From the NCBI GenBank assembly GCA_049999725.1, contig JBNGIS010020597.1, positions 1-27,236 of the forward strand: 27,236 nucleotides of DNA, in the 5' to 3' direction. Of the stretch, positions 1 through 10,244 are shown one piece after another. How positions within the stretch are numbered: position 1 is the stretch's first letter; the number at the start of each line of letters is the position of its first letter. The notes under the pieces were generated by a model, which searched no databases, was not told where the DNA came from, and worked only from the letters and a program-made list of their open reading frames with translations. The position numbers and the translations under genes were made by a program. Source of the DNA: Haplomitrium mnioides (lineage: Eukaryota > Marchantiophyta > Haplomitriopsida > Calobryales).

Positions 1-1324
1 ATCATTCCCTACTGCTAATATTAATTTGAAGGCTCTTCTATAGACAAAAGTACCACCATGCAATGTAAATTGGAGTCTTTTCTTGGTATTCTCCACTGTA
101 GTGTGATACCTCGATTCTTCATACTTTGTTGAAAGCATGTTTCTCTGACAATTTTCAAAAAATCTTTCTTGCACAATGACAAGGAATTATTTCGACAATA
201 AGAATTTCTCTTCAATTTAGAAATTAACATTGGATCGAGTTTTTTCTTCACAAAGCTCTCGCCAAGATGGAATTTCCACAAAGAATTATTGCATAAGGTG
301 TTTACTTGTTTGGGTTTTGGTCCAAACAAAGAATTCTTATATTGTGCTGGATGATTCGGTCTGTAAGCGAATCCAACAATAGGAGATAATTCATTATGAA
401 GATTTTGGTTGTCATCGTAAACACTATTTGTTCCGTCGCATAATATTTTGGAGAGATGAGGTTCTTCTTGGGGACTGAGAGAGCTGCACCATTCCGAAAC
501 AGAATCCTTATCAATATCTTGACTAGAAAGAAATGTTTTTTTGCAATAAAATCGATGCTCTTGGTGATAACTCCAAAGAAATGTTGATTGATTGAAACTC
601 TTTGCTAGAATTGTTTCCCAAACTATCATCTAAAGACTCCTTTGTTTCAGATGTCCCAATCTCTATGCAAGGTGCAACTTGAAACGAAATCAGCCGTTGT
701 TTGAGCGGTGCTATCGGGGAGAGTGGCTCATCTCCAAAATTAAAACTATCCACAGATTGTATGCTTTTTGTGTTCCAAACAAACATACTTTGACCATGAA
801 TATTGAAGTCTCCCTCAGATGTGGACGAAGAAAGGTCTACAACCGTTTGGAATTTTTGTGTTGAACTTTTTTTTGTTGATATATTGGAATACTTAGAAGA
901 AAGATTCAACTTTGACCACTTGAAGGGCAACAAAGATCTTGTGCTGAATGATGATTTTTTTTTAGTTCTTTGCGAGCACCGAGTTCCCTCTTTGATCCTT
1001 TGTGCGCAAGTTGTGTAGTTGTTAATCCTATGCTCGCATTGGATTCACTCCTTTACCCTATGCACGCATAGGGTTGAGTCCTTGATCCTATGTGCACATG
1101 GAGTTCACCTTCTTGATCTTTTGGGCGGAGTTATCTAATTCAATCAGAGCCATCTTTTTCCCTAATATACTCGCCATCATACTTGATGCTTTTGGTATTC
1201 CATCACTTACCTCCAAATAATTGCCATTTGAATGAATCTCAACCTGCTTGTAAAAAACAACACTTTTTTGTGAAGATGAATCTTGAAACTCTAACCTCTT
1301 CTTGCTTTTAAAAACTCCAGCCAT
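1..1324 (-). pseudogene. Gene X, left copy: broken transposase-like gene, 3' end cut by window edge
   Basis: Seen: the first reading block starts at ATG 1324 (MAGVFKSKKRLEFQD...) and runs to about 1109, where an AAG|GTGAAC donor-like site leads into a palindromic array. Coding resumes near 940, with one frameshift between the frames read at 933 and 629, and continues to the window start. The protein aligns by eye along its length with the copy at 16719-18570: both share KKRL near the start, SDGIPK.SS.MAS, ESLDDSLGNNSSKE, KNSLFGPKPKQVNTL and a CRNN.LSLCK block. Known/recalled: a Cys-rich CR.xCL block upstream of a WRTHFP segment occurs in transposase-like proteins of plants and invertebrates; I cannot name the family. 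Here the first and third Cys of the block are Tyr and Ser, so the site is degraded. The WRTHFP part would lie beyond the window. Inference: dead copy of a mobile-element gene, transcribed divergently from gene Y. Confidence 0.55.
970..1110. repeat. Palindromic array A1 inside gene X intron
   Basis: About four degenerate units of roughly 27-35 bp, centred on palindromes such as CCTATGCACGCATAGG and CTATGTGCACATGG. They are separated by words such as GGATCAAGGA (read on the minus strand). The array lies between the first and second coding blocks of X, exactly where the right-hand copy carries its own array with the same GGATCAAGGA spacer. Confidence 0.7.
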
Positions 1325-1779
1325 TGAAAAGGCTCTCTAAAAATCAAGTACTTCAAGGAATTTCTTAACAAATATTATGAACCTCTTATAGCACACATAA
1401 AAGATAAATTTTTGAAGAGCTTTTGGCAAAATGACAAATATGGGAACTTTTTGTGAAGAAAATGAAAAACAAGAAATTGGAAAGATAAAAACAAGCAATA
1501 CTTTATACACTTTTTTTTTGCACTAGCGAACCTACGTGTCAAGAGCTCGACGAATCATTATTTGGTGAGAAAAGTCATTTTTTGAAATTTAGGTATAAAA
1601 AAGGTATTAGTGGAAAGTTTCTTTCCATTGTCACAAGTTAAGTTTTTGGTTTTTGTTTTCTTGCCATCATTGGTTTTGCATTTACTTACTTTTTTGCCAT
1701 TTCCAGCCTTCAAAGATTTGTGAGCTCTTGTTCATTACATTTTATACCTCTAGATTCACATGTTTCTAGCATCTTGAGA
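1325..1779. promoter_or_regulatory. Divergent intergenic region between genes X and Y (left copy)
   Basis: This 455-bp region separates the opposed start codons of X (1324, minus) and Y (1780, plus). A TATAAAA lies at 1594-1600 on the plus strand toward Y, and a TATAAAG at 1507-1501 on the minus strand toward X. Between them is a 22-bp block (1526-1547) with an ACGTG core that is perfectly conserved in the other copy. The surrounding sequence aligns with 16260-16718 in reverse complement but with many differences. Inference: a bidirectional promoter carried by the unit. Confidence 0.5.
1526..1547. promoter_or_regulatory. Conserved 22-bp intergenic block with ACGTG core
   Basis: The reverse complement of this block is identical, base for base, to 16492-16513, although most of the surrounding intergenic DNA has diverged. 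It contains CTACGTGTC, which resembles plant G-box/ABRE-type sites (ACGTG core, bound by bZIP or bHLH factors in known plant promoters). It sits close to the TATA-like box of gene X in both copies. Function is inferred. Confidence 0.5.
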
Positions 1780-2105
1780 ATGGCATCTCAAGGAAATGTT
1801 TCCCAGCTTGCTTAACCAAAGCCATACAAGTACTTGGATGTTGTCAAAGCTTTTGAGCCTGCAAAACTTGAGTGGAATTGGCTTGTTTGTTACAGTTCCT
1901 TGAAAGACCTTGATCAACATTTTTACCTTTTTGTTGGTGAAGGTGAAAAATTCAATTTGGGTATAGTAGTCCAAATTATAATGGTACATGAAGGGAGAAA
2001 AACCAACATTGGGCTGCTTGTGCAGTCCTAGGATTCAATAACCCTATTTGCTTTTAAAAAGTTTAAAGAGAGGGACATTCTTCTCAAGCATCTTCTAGCC
2101 GCAAA

Positions 2106-2366
2106 GTAAGATGGGGAGGTAATTTTTGAAAATCTTTTTTCACTTGTTTTTCTTTTTACTAAGTTGGAACTCCCATAGAGTCTATGCGAGCATTGAGTCT
2201 CAAGGTCTAGTCGCGCATGGATCCACGAGTCCATGCGCGCATGGACTCCTTTGTGAAGTGCATGCATGTATAGTTCTTAGAGTCCCTGCGCACAGTGAAT
2301 GCATTGTCTTATCTCCTACCTTGAACACTTATACTTATGCTTGATTGTTTTTTGTTTTGTTTTTAG
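2106..2366 (+). other. Inferred intron 1 of gene Y (left), carrying a palindromic array
   Basis: A GTAAG donor follows GCCGCAAA at 2106. A pyrimidine-rich tract ending TTTTTAG at 2366 precedes the next coding block. The phases of the two flanking blocks differ by one base, so a small indel has happened or the true donor is a few bases away. Confidence 0.45.
2175..2300. repeat. Palindromic array A2 in gene Y intron 1
   Basis: Three to five degenerate units, including a near-perfect GAGTCCATGCGCGCATGGACTC at about 2229-2250 and variants (CTATGCGAGCATTGAG, AGTCCCTGCGCACAGTG). The core alternates purine and pyrimidine and is self-complementary. Confidence 0.7.
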
Positions 2367-3836
2367 TTTACTCAATTTCTGGTGGATTTCGTTGATGGTT
2401 ACAAAGACGCAAAGCGCTCCAAGTACGACTTCATTAAATTGGCCATCCATAGCAAGATTTTGAAGCCCAAGCAGGGCATTAACATTCAACAATTAGTGCT
2501 GAATCTGAGTGTGGTAACATTTTTAGTTCACACGGGAGACTTTTTTGCCCAAAAAAAAAGAAAGGAGGTTGAGACGGTTGAGGCTCCAAAAAACAAGAAG
2601 CTGGCTACCAAGAAGAAAAAGCTTGTTCCAACACCAGTCATTGAAGAGGAGCCAACCCCCTTGGAATCTACAGCAAGGTTATCTTTTGCTGCCAATTCGT
2701 CTTCATCACTAAACAACTTGGGGCAAGAATCTGAGTTGGAGTATATTCAAGCTCCAACATCAAGATCTAAAAAGAAATCTCACAAGGGGTTGCAAAATTT
2801 CTAGGAAAAGGAGTACGTGGACCCTCAGACAGTGTGTTAGGAAGACAAAAACAAAATAAGAGAGTTTGCAATCCAGCAATGTAGAGTCCGTGAAGAAATA
2901 ATCACCATTAGGATGGAGAATTTGAATCTACCAAAACCTAGAATGGACAATTGGGGACCTTTCCAGATTAGAAGGTTGAGTGAAGATTTTGTTGAGCTTC
3001 TGGCGTAGAGAATGCTCACAAACAACTATGTGTATAGTTTTTTCATTATTGTTGTTGACCCGAAGTGTGACTTAAAAAACAAGTCAGAGTTCGATATTAG
3101 GAACCCTGATAAATATTGCTACGAGATTGCAAGAGGCAATCACAATGCTGCAGCAAGGCAACTATTAATCACAAAATACGGAGCGAAGAATCTGACATTA
3201 TTGCTCTGCAGTTGTTATGTGTACGTGGGTATTACACTAACAAAGGCTTGCATTTTTGCAACAGATGACAATTACGACCAGAAGTACAAGCTGGAGATGA
3301 TCTCTATTCAAAAGGTTGAATATTGGCATCAAAGATTTGTGGAGAGTGGGATGGTGTCATCCCAAAAATCGAAAAGAGAATTAGTGCTAGAAACCTTGGA
3401 GATAAAGCCCAAGTCAACACTTGAGAAGACAATAACCTCTCAGGACAATTGGTTCCAATTGGCATTCAGAAGTGGTGAGCTGTAGGATCTACAACAGAGC
3501 ATATTTTCGATGTGGGAGAAGAATACGGTCAAGGACCAAAAGCCGAAGGCCAATGGATCTCTGAGAATGGAAGACATGAAGTGGACACCTTGGAGGTCTC
3601 TTCATGGTCTTCCCGATGAAGTAAAAATTTCAGTTCTGAAGTCGGTGGAAGCCAGATAGCTCTTAATGGATGAAATGTCTCGAGAGGCAGATAGACATAA
3701 AGTTTTGGCAGTTATGGTAAAAAGTTTTTGCTTAGAGGTTTACTGCAACACTTGAGAGGAAGCAAGAGAGGAGTACGCTCTCCACACTGAGGAGTCCAAG
3801 ATGGCTGCTTTCTATTCAAGCTTCGAGAAGCTTTTG

Positions 3837-4231
3837 GTAAGTTCTTCTTTTCATACCACATTCATTTCTTTGAAGTTGCAGTGAGTTTACTTTAAGTTGT
3901 CATTGCTTTTGATAAAATAGGTTTAGGGTCCATGCGTGCATGGATTGAGAAGTCTCTACGCGCAAGGACTATGAAATCTATGCGCACTTGGACTGCGAAG
4001 TCCTTTTGCGCTTGGACTATGAAGTCCAGAAGCGTATAGACAGCAAATCCATGCACACAAAGACCTCGTAGTCCATGCGCGCATGGACTTTGCAGTCCCT
4101 GCGCACCTGACTTTGAAGTCCATGCGCGTTTGGACTTCAAAGTCCAAGCACGCAAGGAATTAAATGTCCCTCTCTAGATTTTGATTTTTTTTTGTCTTCT
4201 TATATTTTTTTTTTGTTTTTGTTGGATGTAG
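3837..4231 (+). other. Inferred intron 2 of gene Y (left), carrying a palindromic array
   Basis: The coding block ending FYSSFEKLL is followed by GTAAGTTC at 3837. The T-rich tract ending GGATGTAG at 4231 precedes GGGGACAAAAC. The right copy has the same two junctions (FYSSFEKLL|GTAAGT and TACAG|GAGGACAAAAC), which supports a real intron. Confidence 0.65.
3925..4165. repeat. Palindromic array A3 in gene Y intron 2
   Basis: About eight units of 27-29 bp of the form AAGTCCATGCGCGCATGGACTT. The best unit lies at about 4071-4092. Individual units vary at the outer bases of the stem. Open frames through the array (MRAWTLKSK-type text on the minus strand) are translations of the repeat, not genes. 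Confidence 0.8.
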
Positions 4232-4777
4232 GGGGACAAAACCGTTCAACCGTACCTCACAAAAAATTGACAGCAGTTGCAAAAGATTAGGGGTCAAAGA
4301 AGCCCCAAAAGATCAAGACCAGGCTCCCACTTTTGTTTCCTATCCTCCAGCTTTTCTTCTTCATTGCCAAAAAGCTAGAGAGTGGAAATCAAGGCATCAA
4401 AGTGGTGCTACATCTCTTTCAGGTAAAGGAGTTGTGAGAGACAAAGACAAGGACTTATTGTCATATGTCGATGGTATCAATGTGGCATTTTACCAAGTCC
4501 ATGGGGAGGCCAACGCTCGGTAGTTGAAGGGCTTTGTGAAACTTAGGTGTTTCAGTTTGGCTATTATGGATATTTCTTATGGTTGCAACCTTAAGGAATG
4601 TAAGCAAGAGGATTCTAAACCATTTTCAAAAGATGACATTTTTGACATGGTTTCATCTTTTGTGGCAATCACAACGTCGGATTTTTGGTATTTTGTTATT
4701 ATGCATTCGTCGCAACAATTTGACATTGTTGAGAATGCCCTTTTGGAAGTTTGTTGTGCAATCGACCACAACATCTG

Positions 4778-4875
4778 GTAAGTTGTTCTTTGATTTTTTT
4801 TTGTTTTTAATTTCTCTTTTTTACCTTTCTTGCACTTTGGTGACAATGTTTCTTTTTTTTTTTTTTTTTTTACAG
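4778..4875 (+). other. Intron 3 of gene Y (left), 98 bp, inside the methyltransferase domain
   Basis: Donor GTAAGTTG at 4778 and acceptor TTTTTTTTACAG at 4875 join DHNIW to DKSNIHHSNGPRIAHAHEYW in one frame. The right-hand copy has an intron at the same protein position (14515-14610, 96 bp). It includes a 19-base T run at the acceptor. This is the best supported intron in the window and shows the gene was once adapted to a eukaryotic nucleus. Confidence 0.8.
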
Positions 4876-5639
4876 GGACAAAAGCAACATTCATCATTCT
4901 AATGGTCCCAGAATTGCACATGCCCACGAATATTGGACTGTAGGCTACTGGAAAAAAGAAGGAAAGAGGAGCATGAGGCTTTGTAATTTGCATCCTGCTT
5001 TTGCGACTGGACTACTTCGGCAAATAGTGCATAGTGTTTTTAGTTATCTTGTGGTTTCTGGAAAACTAAAACATCTAGGAGACAATGTTCATGTCAATGT
5101 TTATCAAAAGCCGCAGGCTCTTTACAAAATTTTCATCAACCATTTGTCAACAAAGCAAGATTGGATCTTAGATTTTTTCTCTGGGTCTGGCACATGCCTT
5201 GTCTATGCTTTAAAGTTAATGCGAAACTGTATCGCGGTGGAATATGATAGACGTTAGTCTATCTACATTTCTTAGAGAGTTTTGACGATGGCTTCCTTGC
5301 CATCCAATGTGATTGAGTCATAGATAGTCTATGCATACTACAAGGAACCTGTTTTTCTTGGTACTGCAGGTGCTACCGGTGATTCTGTCACAATATCTAG
5401 GACTGGAAAGTCTCAACAAGACTTTCTAGCGGTTGCAAATGCTCAGCCTTGGGATTTAGATGAGCCAATTCCTCCCAAGGAGGATAGAGCCTGAGCATTT
5501 GTTTGAACAAATTGTTTTATTAATAAATTATTTTCCTACAAAGTTGTTTTGCCAAAGTTTCAACTTGTTGCACTCCTAGTCCATTTCAAGTCTTTTCATC
5601 ACGATTCAATTTGGTGCACTTAAGAATGGTTTGAAGTCA

Positions 5640-6115
5640 ATTGCTAGTCTAAGAATGGTTTGGAGTCCATGTGCACATGGGCTTGGAGTCCATGCACACA
5701 TGAGCTCTAGCAATCTATGGCCGCATAGGCTTTACATTCAAGTTTAGAATCTATGCGCACATAAGCTTTCTAGTTCTCGTTTGGAGTCTATCCGTGCATA
5801 AGCTTTAAGGTTCTTAATCAGAGTCCTTACATGCATAAGCTATAGGGTTCTCATTCAAAGACTATGTGAGCATAGGCTTTAGGGTTCTTGTTTAGAGTCT
5901 CAGCATGTATAGGCTTTAGGGTTCTCGTTCAAAGTCTTTGCGTGCATAGCCTTATTGTTCTCGTTTAGAGTCCTTGCATGCATATGCTTTAGGATTCTTG
6001 TTTGGAGTCTATGCGTGCATAGGCTTTAGGGTTTTGATTTGGAATCTATGCTTTCCTAGGATTTAACAGCTATGACGCTCATAGTTTGGCTCAAAGTCCG
6101 TACGCGAATAGACAT
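5640..6115. repeat. Palindromic array A4 downstream of gene Y (left)
   Basis: About 14-16 degenerate units averaging about 30 bp. The core is like CTATGCGTGCATAGG, and the spacer GCTTTAGGGTTCTCGTT is characteristic of this position. It begins about 145 bp after the Y stop codon, as the equivalent array does in the right copy. The longest array in the window. Confidence 0.8.
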
Positions 6116-6440
6116 CCACGTTTGCATATAATGTTTTTACATAACAATATATATGTTTTATTTAATTTTTGATGAATTTAGTGTATTCACAATGGTGTGA
6201 GGTTTTAATAAAATATTTTAATAACCAAAATGCTTGTTTTCTAGGGTGTTTATTATAAAGAAAATTTTCAAATATAATCTTAATGGAAAATACACAATTC
6301 GTATTCTAAAAAACGATTTTCTTTGCGCAAAAAAGATAAAAAACATAAAATTGATGTTTTTCAATATCAAATCATAAAAAATAATATTTGCAACTACCAA
6401 GTGAAACAAGAACTCAATAGTGGCTCCTGGTTCAAAGTAG
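6116..6440. other. AT-rich spacer ending the left arm
   Basis: No gene seen. The sequence is strongly AT-rich. From about 6395 to 6440 it matches, in reverse complement, the stretch at about 12893-12940 (AAACAAGAACT...GTTCAAAGTAGCGG against AAACATGAACT...GTTCAAAGTAGCGG). It therefore belongs to the inverted pair of arms, although the last bases also read as the decayed tail of the neighbouring integrase. Confidence 0.5.
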
Positions 6441-6996
6441 CGGCTATTGTTTGTGGATTTAGCTTGTCTTGAGGATGGTAGGGAGCCAATGGTTGATGGC
6501 GGATAGAATACTGGGTTGTGAAGGCTGAAATTACTTCATCGAGGAAGTGTGTGCTCCAATCACTAACAAGCTCCAAGGGGCATCTGAATTGGGTGAGGAT
6601 TTGTAAGTAGAGAAAAGAAGCAACCGAACTAGCATTTTTGATGAGCAACATGATCGCTTTGGTCAACTTAGTGACATAGTTTATGGCTGCTAATATATAC
6701 AGATTTTGGCAGTTGCAAGAGGGAGGTGTTATCCAGCTAATAAAATCTAGAACCCACTTTTCAAAGGCATGGATGGGAAGGATCGGAACTACGGGAATTT
6801 TGTAGGCCTTTGTAGGATGATTGCTTTGTTGACAAGCATTACATATCTGTGTAAACTTATGAGCATCACGAAACAGAGTTGGCCAGCAATAGGCAGAACA
6901 CAAAACTTTCAAAGTTGTATTCTTCCTTGCGAAATGACTACCACAAGTAGATGCGTAGCAACAGTGCAAGACTTGAATTGTCTAGAGAGGAGTTAA
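6394..6996 (-). pseudogene. Ty3/gypsy integrase fragment (element 1)
   Basis: The translated text follows the Ty3-type integrase pattern. An HHCC zinc region comes first (HFARKNTTLKVL...YCWPTLF, CNACQQS), then a core with WVLDFISWI (first Asp), YILAAINYVTKLTKA and LVSDWSTHFLDEVI (second Asp), then PYHPQ. The third catalytic acidic residue, normally a few residues after HPQ, is not readable: the text continues DKLNPQTIAAT. Family members usually have SDRGTHF; here it is SDWSTHF. The frame ends at 6394, with no chromodomain or C-terminal part, so the integrase is truncated. Confidence 0.75.
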
Positions 6997-8530
6997 ACAA
7001 CGACATAGGATTCCACACCAAATTGATGTAGTAGATCGGAAACGATATTATATAGGGAAGTGGATCGTATGAAGGCCAAAATTTGATCGGGTGTTAGATC
7101 ATATGCAAAAGTTTGGGAGGTTTGGAATGGAATGAAATGACTGAACTAGTGATGGGAAGCCAATTGCACCAATACGTGCTATAATATAGGCTCTTTGAGA
7201 AGGAGGGAAGCAATATGTGATACTCATAGATTGGGAAACTCGTCATCTAGCGACACATGATCATGCTAGCTAGACATTCGAGATAAGAGCTTTCAATTTC
7301 CATGTTTGATGTCCCGCCAAACTTGAACAATGAATGTGAATTCATGGAGAAGCAATACCCAACGAGCAAGTTGATGGGTGAGGCCAGGTTTGTTTACGAT
7401 TCATTTTAGGGAATTGTGATTGATAATAAAAACAAATTGATAGATGAGGAGATAGTGATATCATGGATAATTTCTAACGCTTGTCGCTCTATGACTGAGT
7501 AAATTTTTTTGGCAAGGCTAAGTTGTTTGCTTGTGTATTAGATGGGGCACTCTTCTTGCGATATTTGAGCCAAGACTGTTCCTATTGCGGTTGAGGATGT
7601 TTCATCAATCACAAGAAAGGGAATTGTCTAGCAGATTGGAGATAGTAATAGAAAGATGGCAAGAATGTCCTTGAGTGTTTGAAAAGCTTGTTGGTATTTA
7701 ACTCTTTAGACAAAGGGAACCAAGTATCAAGTCAAGGAGTAGAGAGAGGAAGCAACTTGAGCATAAGTCTTTGTAGTATCGGTGGTAATAGATTGATTTC
7801 TAAGAAAATGTTGTAGTTGCTTAAGTGCTTGCGGGGTTGGAAGCGCAAGGATGATACCAACCTTGGTGGGATCTTGGTAGATACCATCTTCCAAAATGAT
7901 ATGTCCAAGGAGAATGCTAGCTAGTGCAAAAAATTGCATTTCTTAGAATTGAGAAAAATCTCGAATTTAGGACAACATAAGAAGGTATCTTCAAGGTGAT
8001 GTAGGTAGTCGGCTTTTGTGCCAAATATTGTAAAGTCATCCAAATAGATCTCCAAGAACTTATATAGGCCATGTAGAAGAGATTTGAATGCCATGAACAT
8101 AATTCTCTGGAATGCACTTGGGGCATTGCACAATTCAAAGACTAGTTTTTTTTTTATAATAGTAACAACCTTAATGTGTTGTAACAATTGTTAGTGGTCT
8201 AGAATTTGGGTGAGTTGTTATTTAGTGGTATCTCAAGAATCTATCTAGAAAATTGTAGCATTCATGTCCAGCTACATTGTTTAGAATGGTGTCAATAAAT
8301 GAGATGGGGAGATGCTATATGACAGTGCCGAATTTAGGCCTTTAAATCTCCACATACTCAAAGTAAACTATTAGGTTTTGGGACCACTACAATGGGAGAA
8401 ACCCAATCTGTCAAACATGCATGTGATATAATGCCAACATTAAGCATTTTGGCAAGATTGGCTTGGACAAACTCTATATACTTCAGGTTTAGCCAATATG
8501 GACGTTTTCAGATTGGGTTAATATCAAGCC
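6997..8530 (-). pseudogene. Ty3/gypsy reverse transcriptase and RNase H remnant (element 1)
   Basis: Seen in different frames from right to left: DWVSPIVVVPKPNS (RT start, about 8380), LVFELCNAPSAFQRIMF (about 8100-8140), YLDDFTIFG (the YxDD catalytic site, about 8030-8060), LNSKKCNFLH, then LLGHIILEDGIYQDPTKV and LPTPQALKQLQHFLRN (the connection region). Decayed RNase H text follows (DETSSTAIGTVLAQ, YTSKQLSLAKKIYSVIEREAL, about 7600-7440). At least four frame changes or stops interrupt it. The stretch 6997-7250 reads as a poorly conserved linker to the integrase. No activity is possible from this copy. Confidence 0.7.
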
Positions 8531-8719
8531 ATAGTTTGATTTGATATTGGTATATGGATGAAGGAATGCCAGTCATCTCATCACACTCATAAGCAAATAC
8601 ATTAGTGTATCAACTAATAAGCTCCAAAAACTGAGATTGAGAGAGAGGATCCAACTTTTCATAAATTTTTAAACTCTTGTGTTGCTTGGGAATCACACGT
8701 AGGTTGACAAACATAACAT

Positions 8720-9100
8720 TCATGAAACAGGATGGGGAAATAAGACAACCAAAGAAGTCAGACTCATCAAAAGAATTCGGGTCTTAGACCAAAATTTTGG
8801 AAGTTGGGTCGACAAAGAACACATCATGAAAGAGTTCATGTATCTTTGTGTCGTTGGAATGGATGAGTTAGAATATAATGAGAGCACCACTCTCTTGTTA
8901 GGCATGCCTATTGTCAACATGCTCGTTGCAAAATCTATTTGTGTATGACTTTGCTTGAGCCAAAGGCGACCAAGGAGAAGAGGATATTGGTTCTGTTGTA
9001 ACATATTGATCACAATGTAGTGTACCAAATATTCTTGGTCCACAAAGAGAGTTGGAATGTTCCGAAGAACGCATACTGAGAAATTTCTCTACCATTTGCT
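8720..9100 (-). pseudogene. Ty3/gypsy protease-like region (element 1)
   Basis: The frame from 9043 reads YIVINMLQQNQYPLLLGRLWLKQ...QIDF, matching the end of plant Ty3 retropepsin domains, where (M)LLGRPWL is typical. The catalytic D(S/T)G, expected about 60 residues upstream, falls at about 9200-9230 where only broken frames are visible. 8531-8719 links it to RT without a clear motif. Confidence 0.5.
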
Positions 9101-10244
9101 AGTCTAAGTAGAAGAGAGGACTTATACAAAGTCAAAGAAGGATAGCCAATAGACTCCATAGTGGATTGAGTCATGATGTTGACTATTGAGCCAATATCTA
9201 GATGCCCACTTCGGGAATCAGGATGACGTCTATGAAGACTAAAGTTGCAGGTTTGTCGAGATAAAAAAGAGAGACCATATGAACAATGGCATTATTGGGG
9301 ACAATAAAATCAAGACAATGCTGGTCTTCTTCCGCATATCAATCCAACTCGGGTAGGCATGTAGGAAGGAGTTTGCTGGACGAGTTAAGAGAGGAGGGAA
9401 ATCTACACAACCTTGACTTTAGCTTTTGAGCTTGAAGGAAACTCATGATCTTAGATTTTTGGCATAGGATGACGAGAGCCTTTCTCAAGTCTTGGTAAGT
9501 GGATGCTTGCATTTTCAACATCTAGCTGAAAGCTATGTTTGCTGGTCGGAAGGCCATATCTTTAAAGATATCATAATCGGGTATACTTGCCAAAGGAGAT
9601 TCTGCCTGGGGCGGTGAGCTTGCGAATACCTAGTTGCTTTGGAGCATTATTTGCAGTTGGAATAGGAACAACATGGAACAAAAGACTTGGCAATAATGGA
9701 ATCAGCTACGGGTACACAACTACAGAAAGTAAAACTCTAGCATCTGATGGAGAGGAGGAAGTTTTGTCCTCTCAAATAATCAGAGGAGGAGCGTGCGCAA
9801 TAGGAGTTGCAAAAATGGCAATGGGTAGAAAAAGGGAAGAAATACCTACATGAGTTGGAGTCAAAAGTGGAAGCTAATTTCTTGAATGAATAGTTACATT
9901 CATGAGAACCACTTTGATTTGATGAAGATTTTGCGATGGCTGGAGGTTTGGGGTTTGCGACAATTAGAGAGTTGGTCCTTGGGTGAAAATTCCAACCTAC
10001 AGTGCTGCCAGAATAAAAGGATAGGGCTGAAAAATAAGAGACTACTAACCAGTCGGAGCTTGAAGTTGATGTAGCTGATAGTACGTGATTTGAAGGGGGA
10101 GGACCAGAGTAATAAGATTGCTACTTGTACTGAGAATTTGGTTGATTGTGTCAAGGTTGATATTGGCGGTGTTGTTGGCACTCATTGTGTGGGTGTTGTG
10201 TCATCCTCTGTTTTTGGCCTTGATAGTATTTTTGTGATTGAGGA
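9101..10244 (-). pseudogene. Gag-pol linker of element 1, no domain recognised
   Basis: This stretch lies between the zinc knuckle and the protease-like region, and is best explained as the decayed gag-pol junction. Open frames of 60-93 codons occur on both strands, but none shows a family motif. No RNA gene or intact host gene was seen. Confidence 0.35.

Larger units (their letters stand above)
1780..5494 (+). pseudogene. Gene Y, left copy: ParB-like domain fused to beta-class DNA amino-methyltransferase, broken
   Basis: Start chosen at ATG 1780 (MASQGNVSQLA) because the other copy has a matching MALQANTPP start. Order seen: an unnamed N-terminal domain (1816-2105, LYLF-GEGE-FNLGIVVQ type); intron; a Lys-rich linker (about 2550-2640); a ParB-like region (about 2900-3260), with NLPKPRMDNWGPFQIRRLSEDFVELLA followed by YCYEIARGNHNAAARQ, fitting the 'x-x-E-x-I-x-G-N/E-R/H-R-x-A-A' box; then, after two more introns, a methyltransferase. 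In it MDISYGCN (near 4570) stands for the (D)PPY-type motif IV, NVYQKPQALY (about 5093-5122) for motif X, and WILDFFSGSGT (near 5160) for motif I. The order IV-X-I is that of beta-class N4-cytosine/N6-adenine methylases. Known: ParB-methylase fusions occur in phages and bacteria. In-frame stops (in exon 1, near 2802 and 3006, at 3484, after 5256) and frame changes show it is dead. Inferred exons: 1780-2105, 2367-3836, 4232-4777, 4876-5494; phases do not all agree. Confidence 0.6.

Noticed and set aside
3892-4155. Open frames of MRAWTLKSKRAWTSK type on the minus strand, and similar ones at 15630-15842 and 15641-15826
   Set aside because: They are translations of the palindromic array in several frames; Arg-Ala-Trp-Thr text follows directly from the repeat unit.
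4577-4993. 138-codon minus-strand frame opposite the methyltransferase exon
   Set aside because: Shadow of the gene Y exon; its lysine run comes from the T-rich intron on the other strand.
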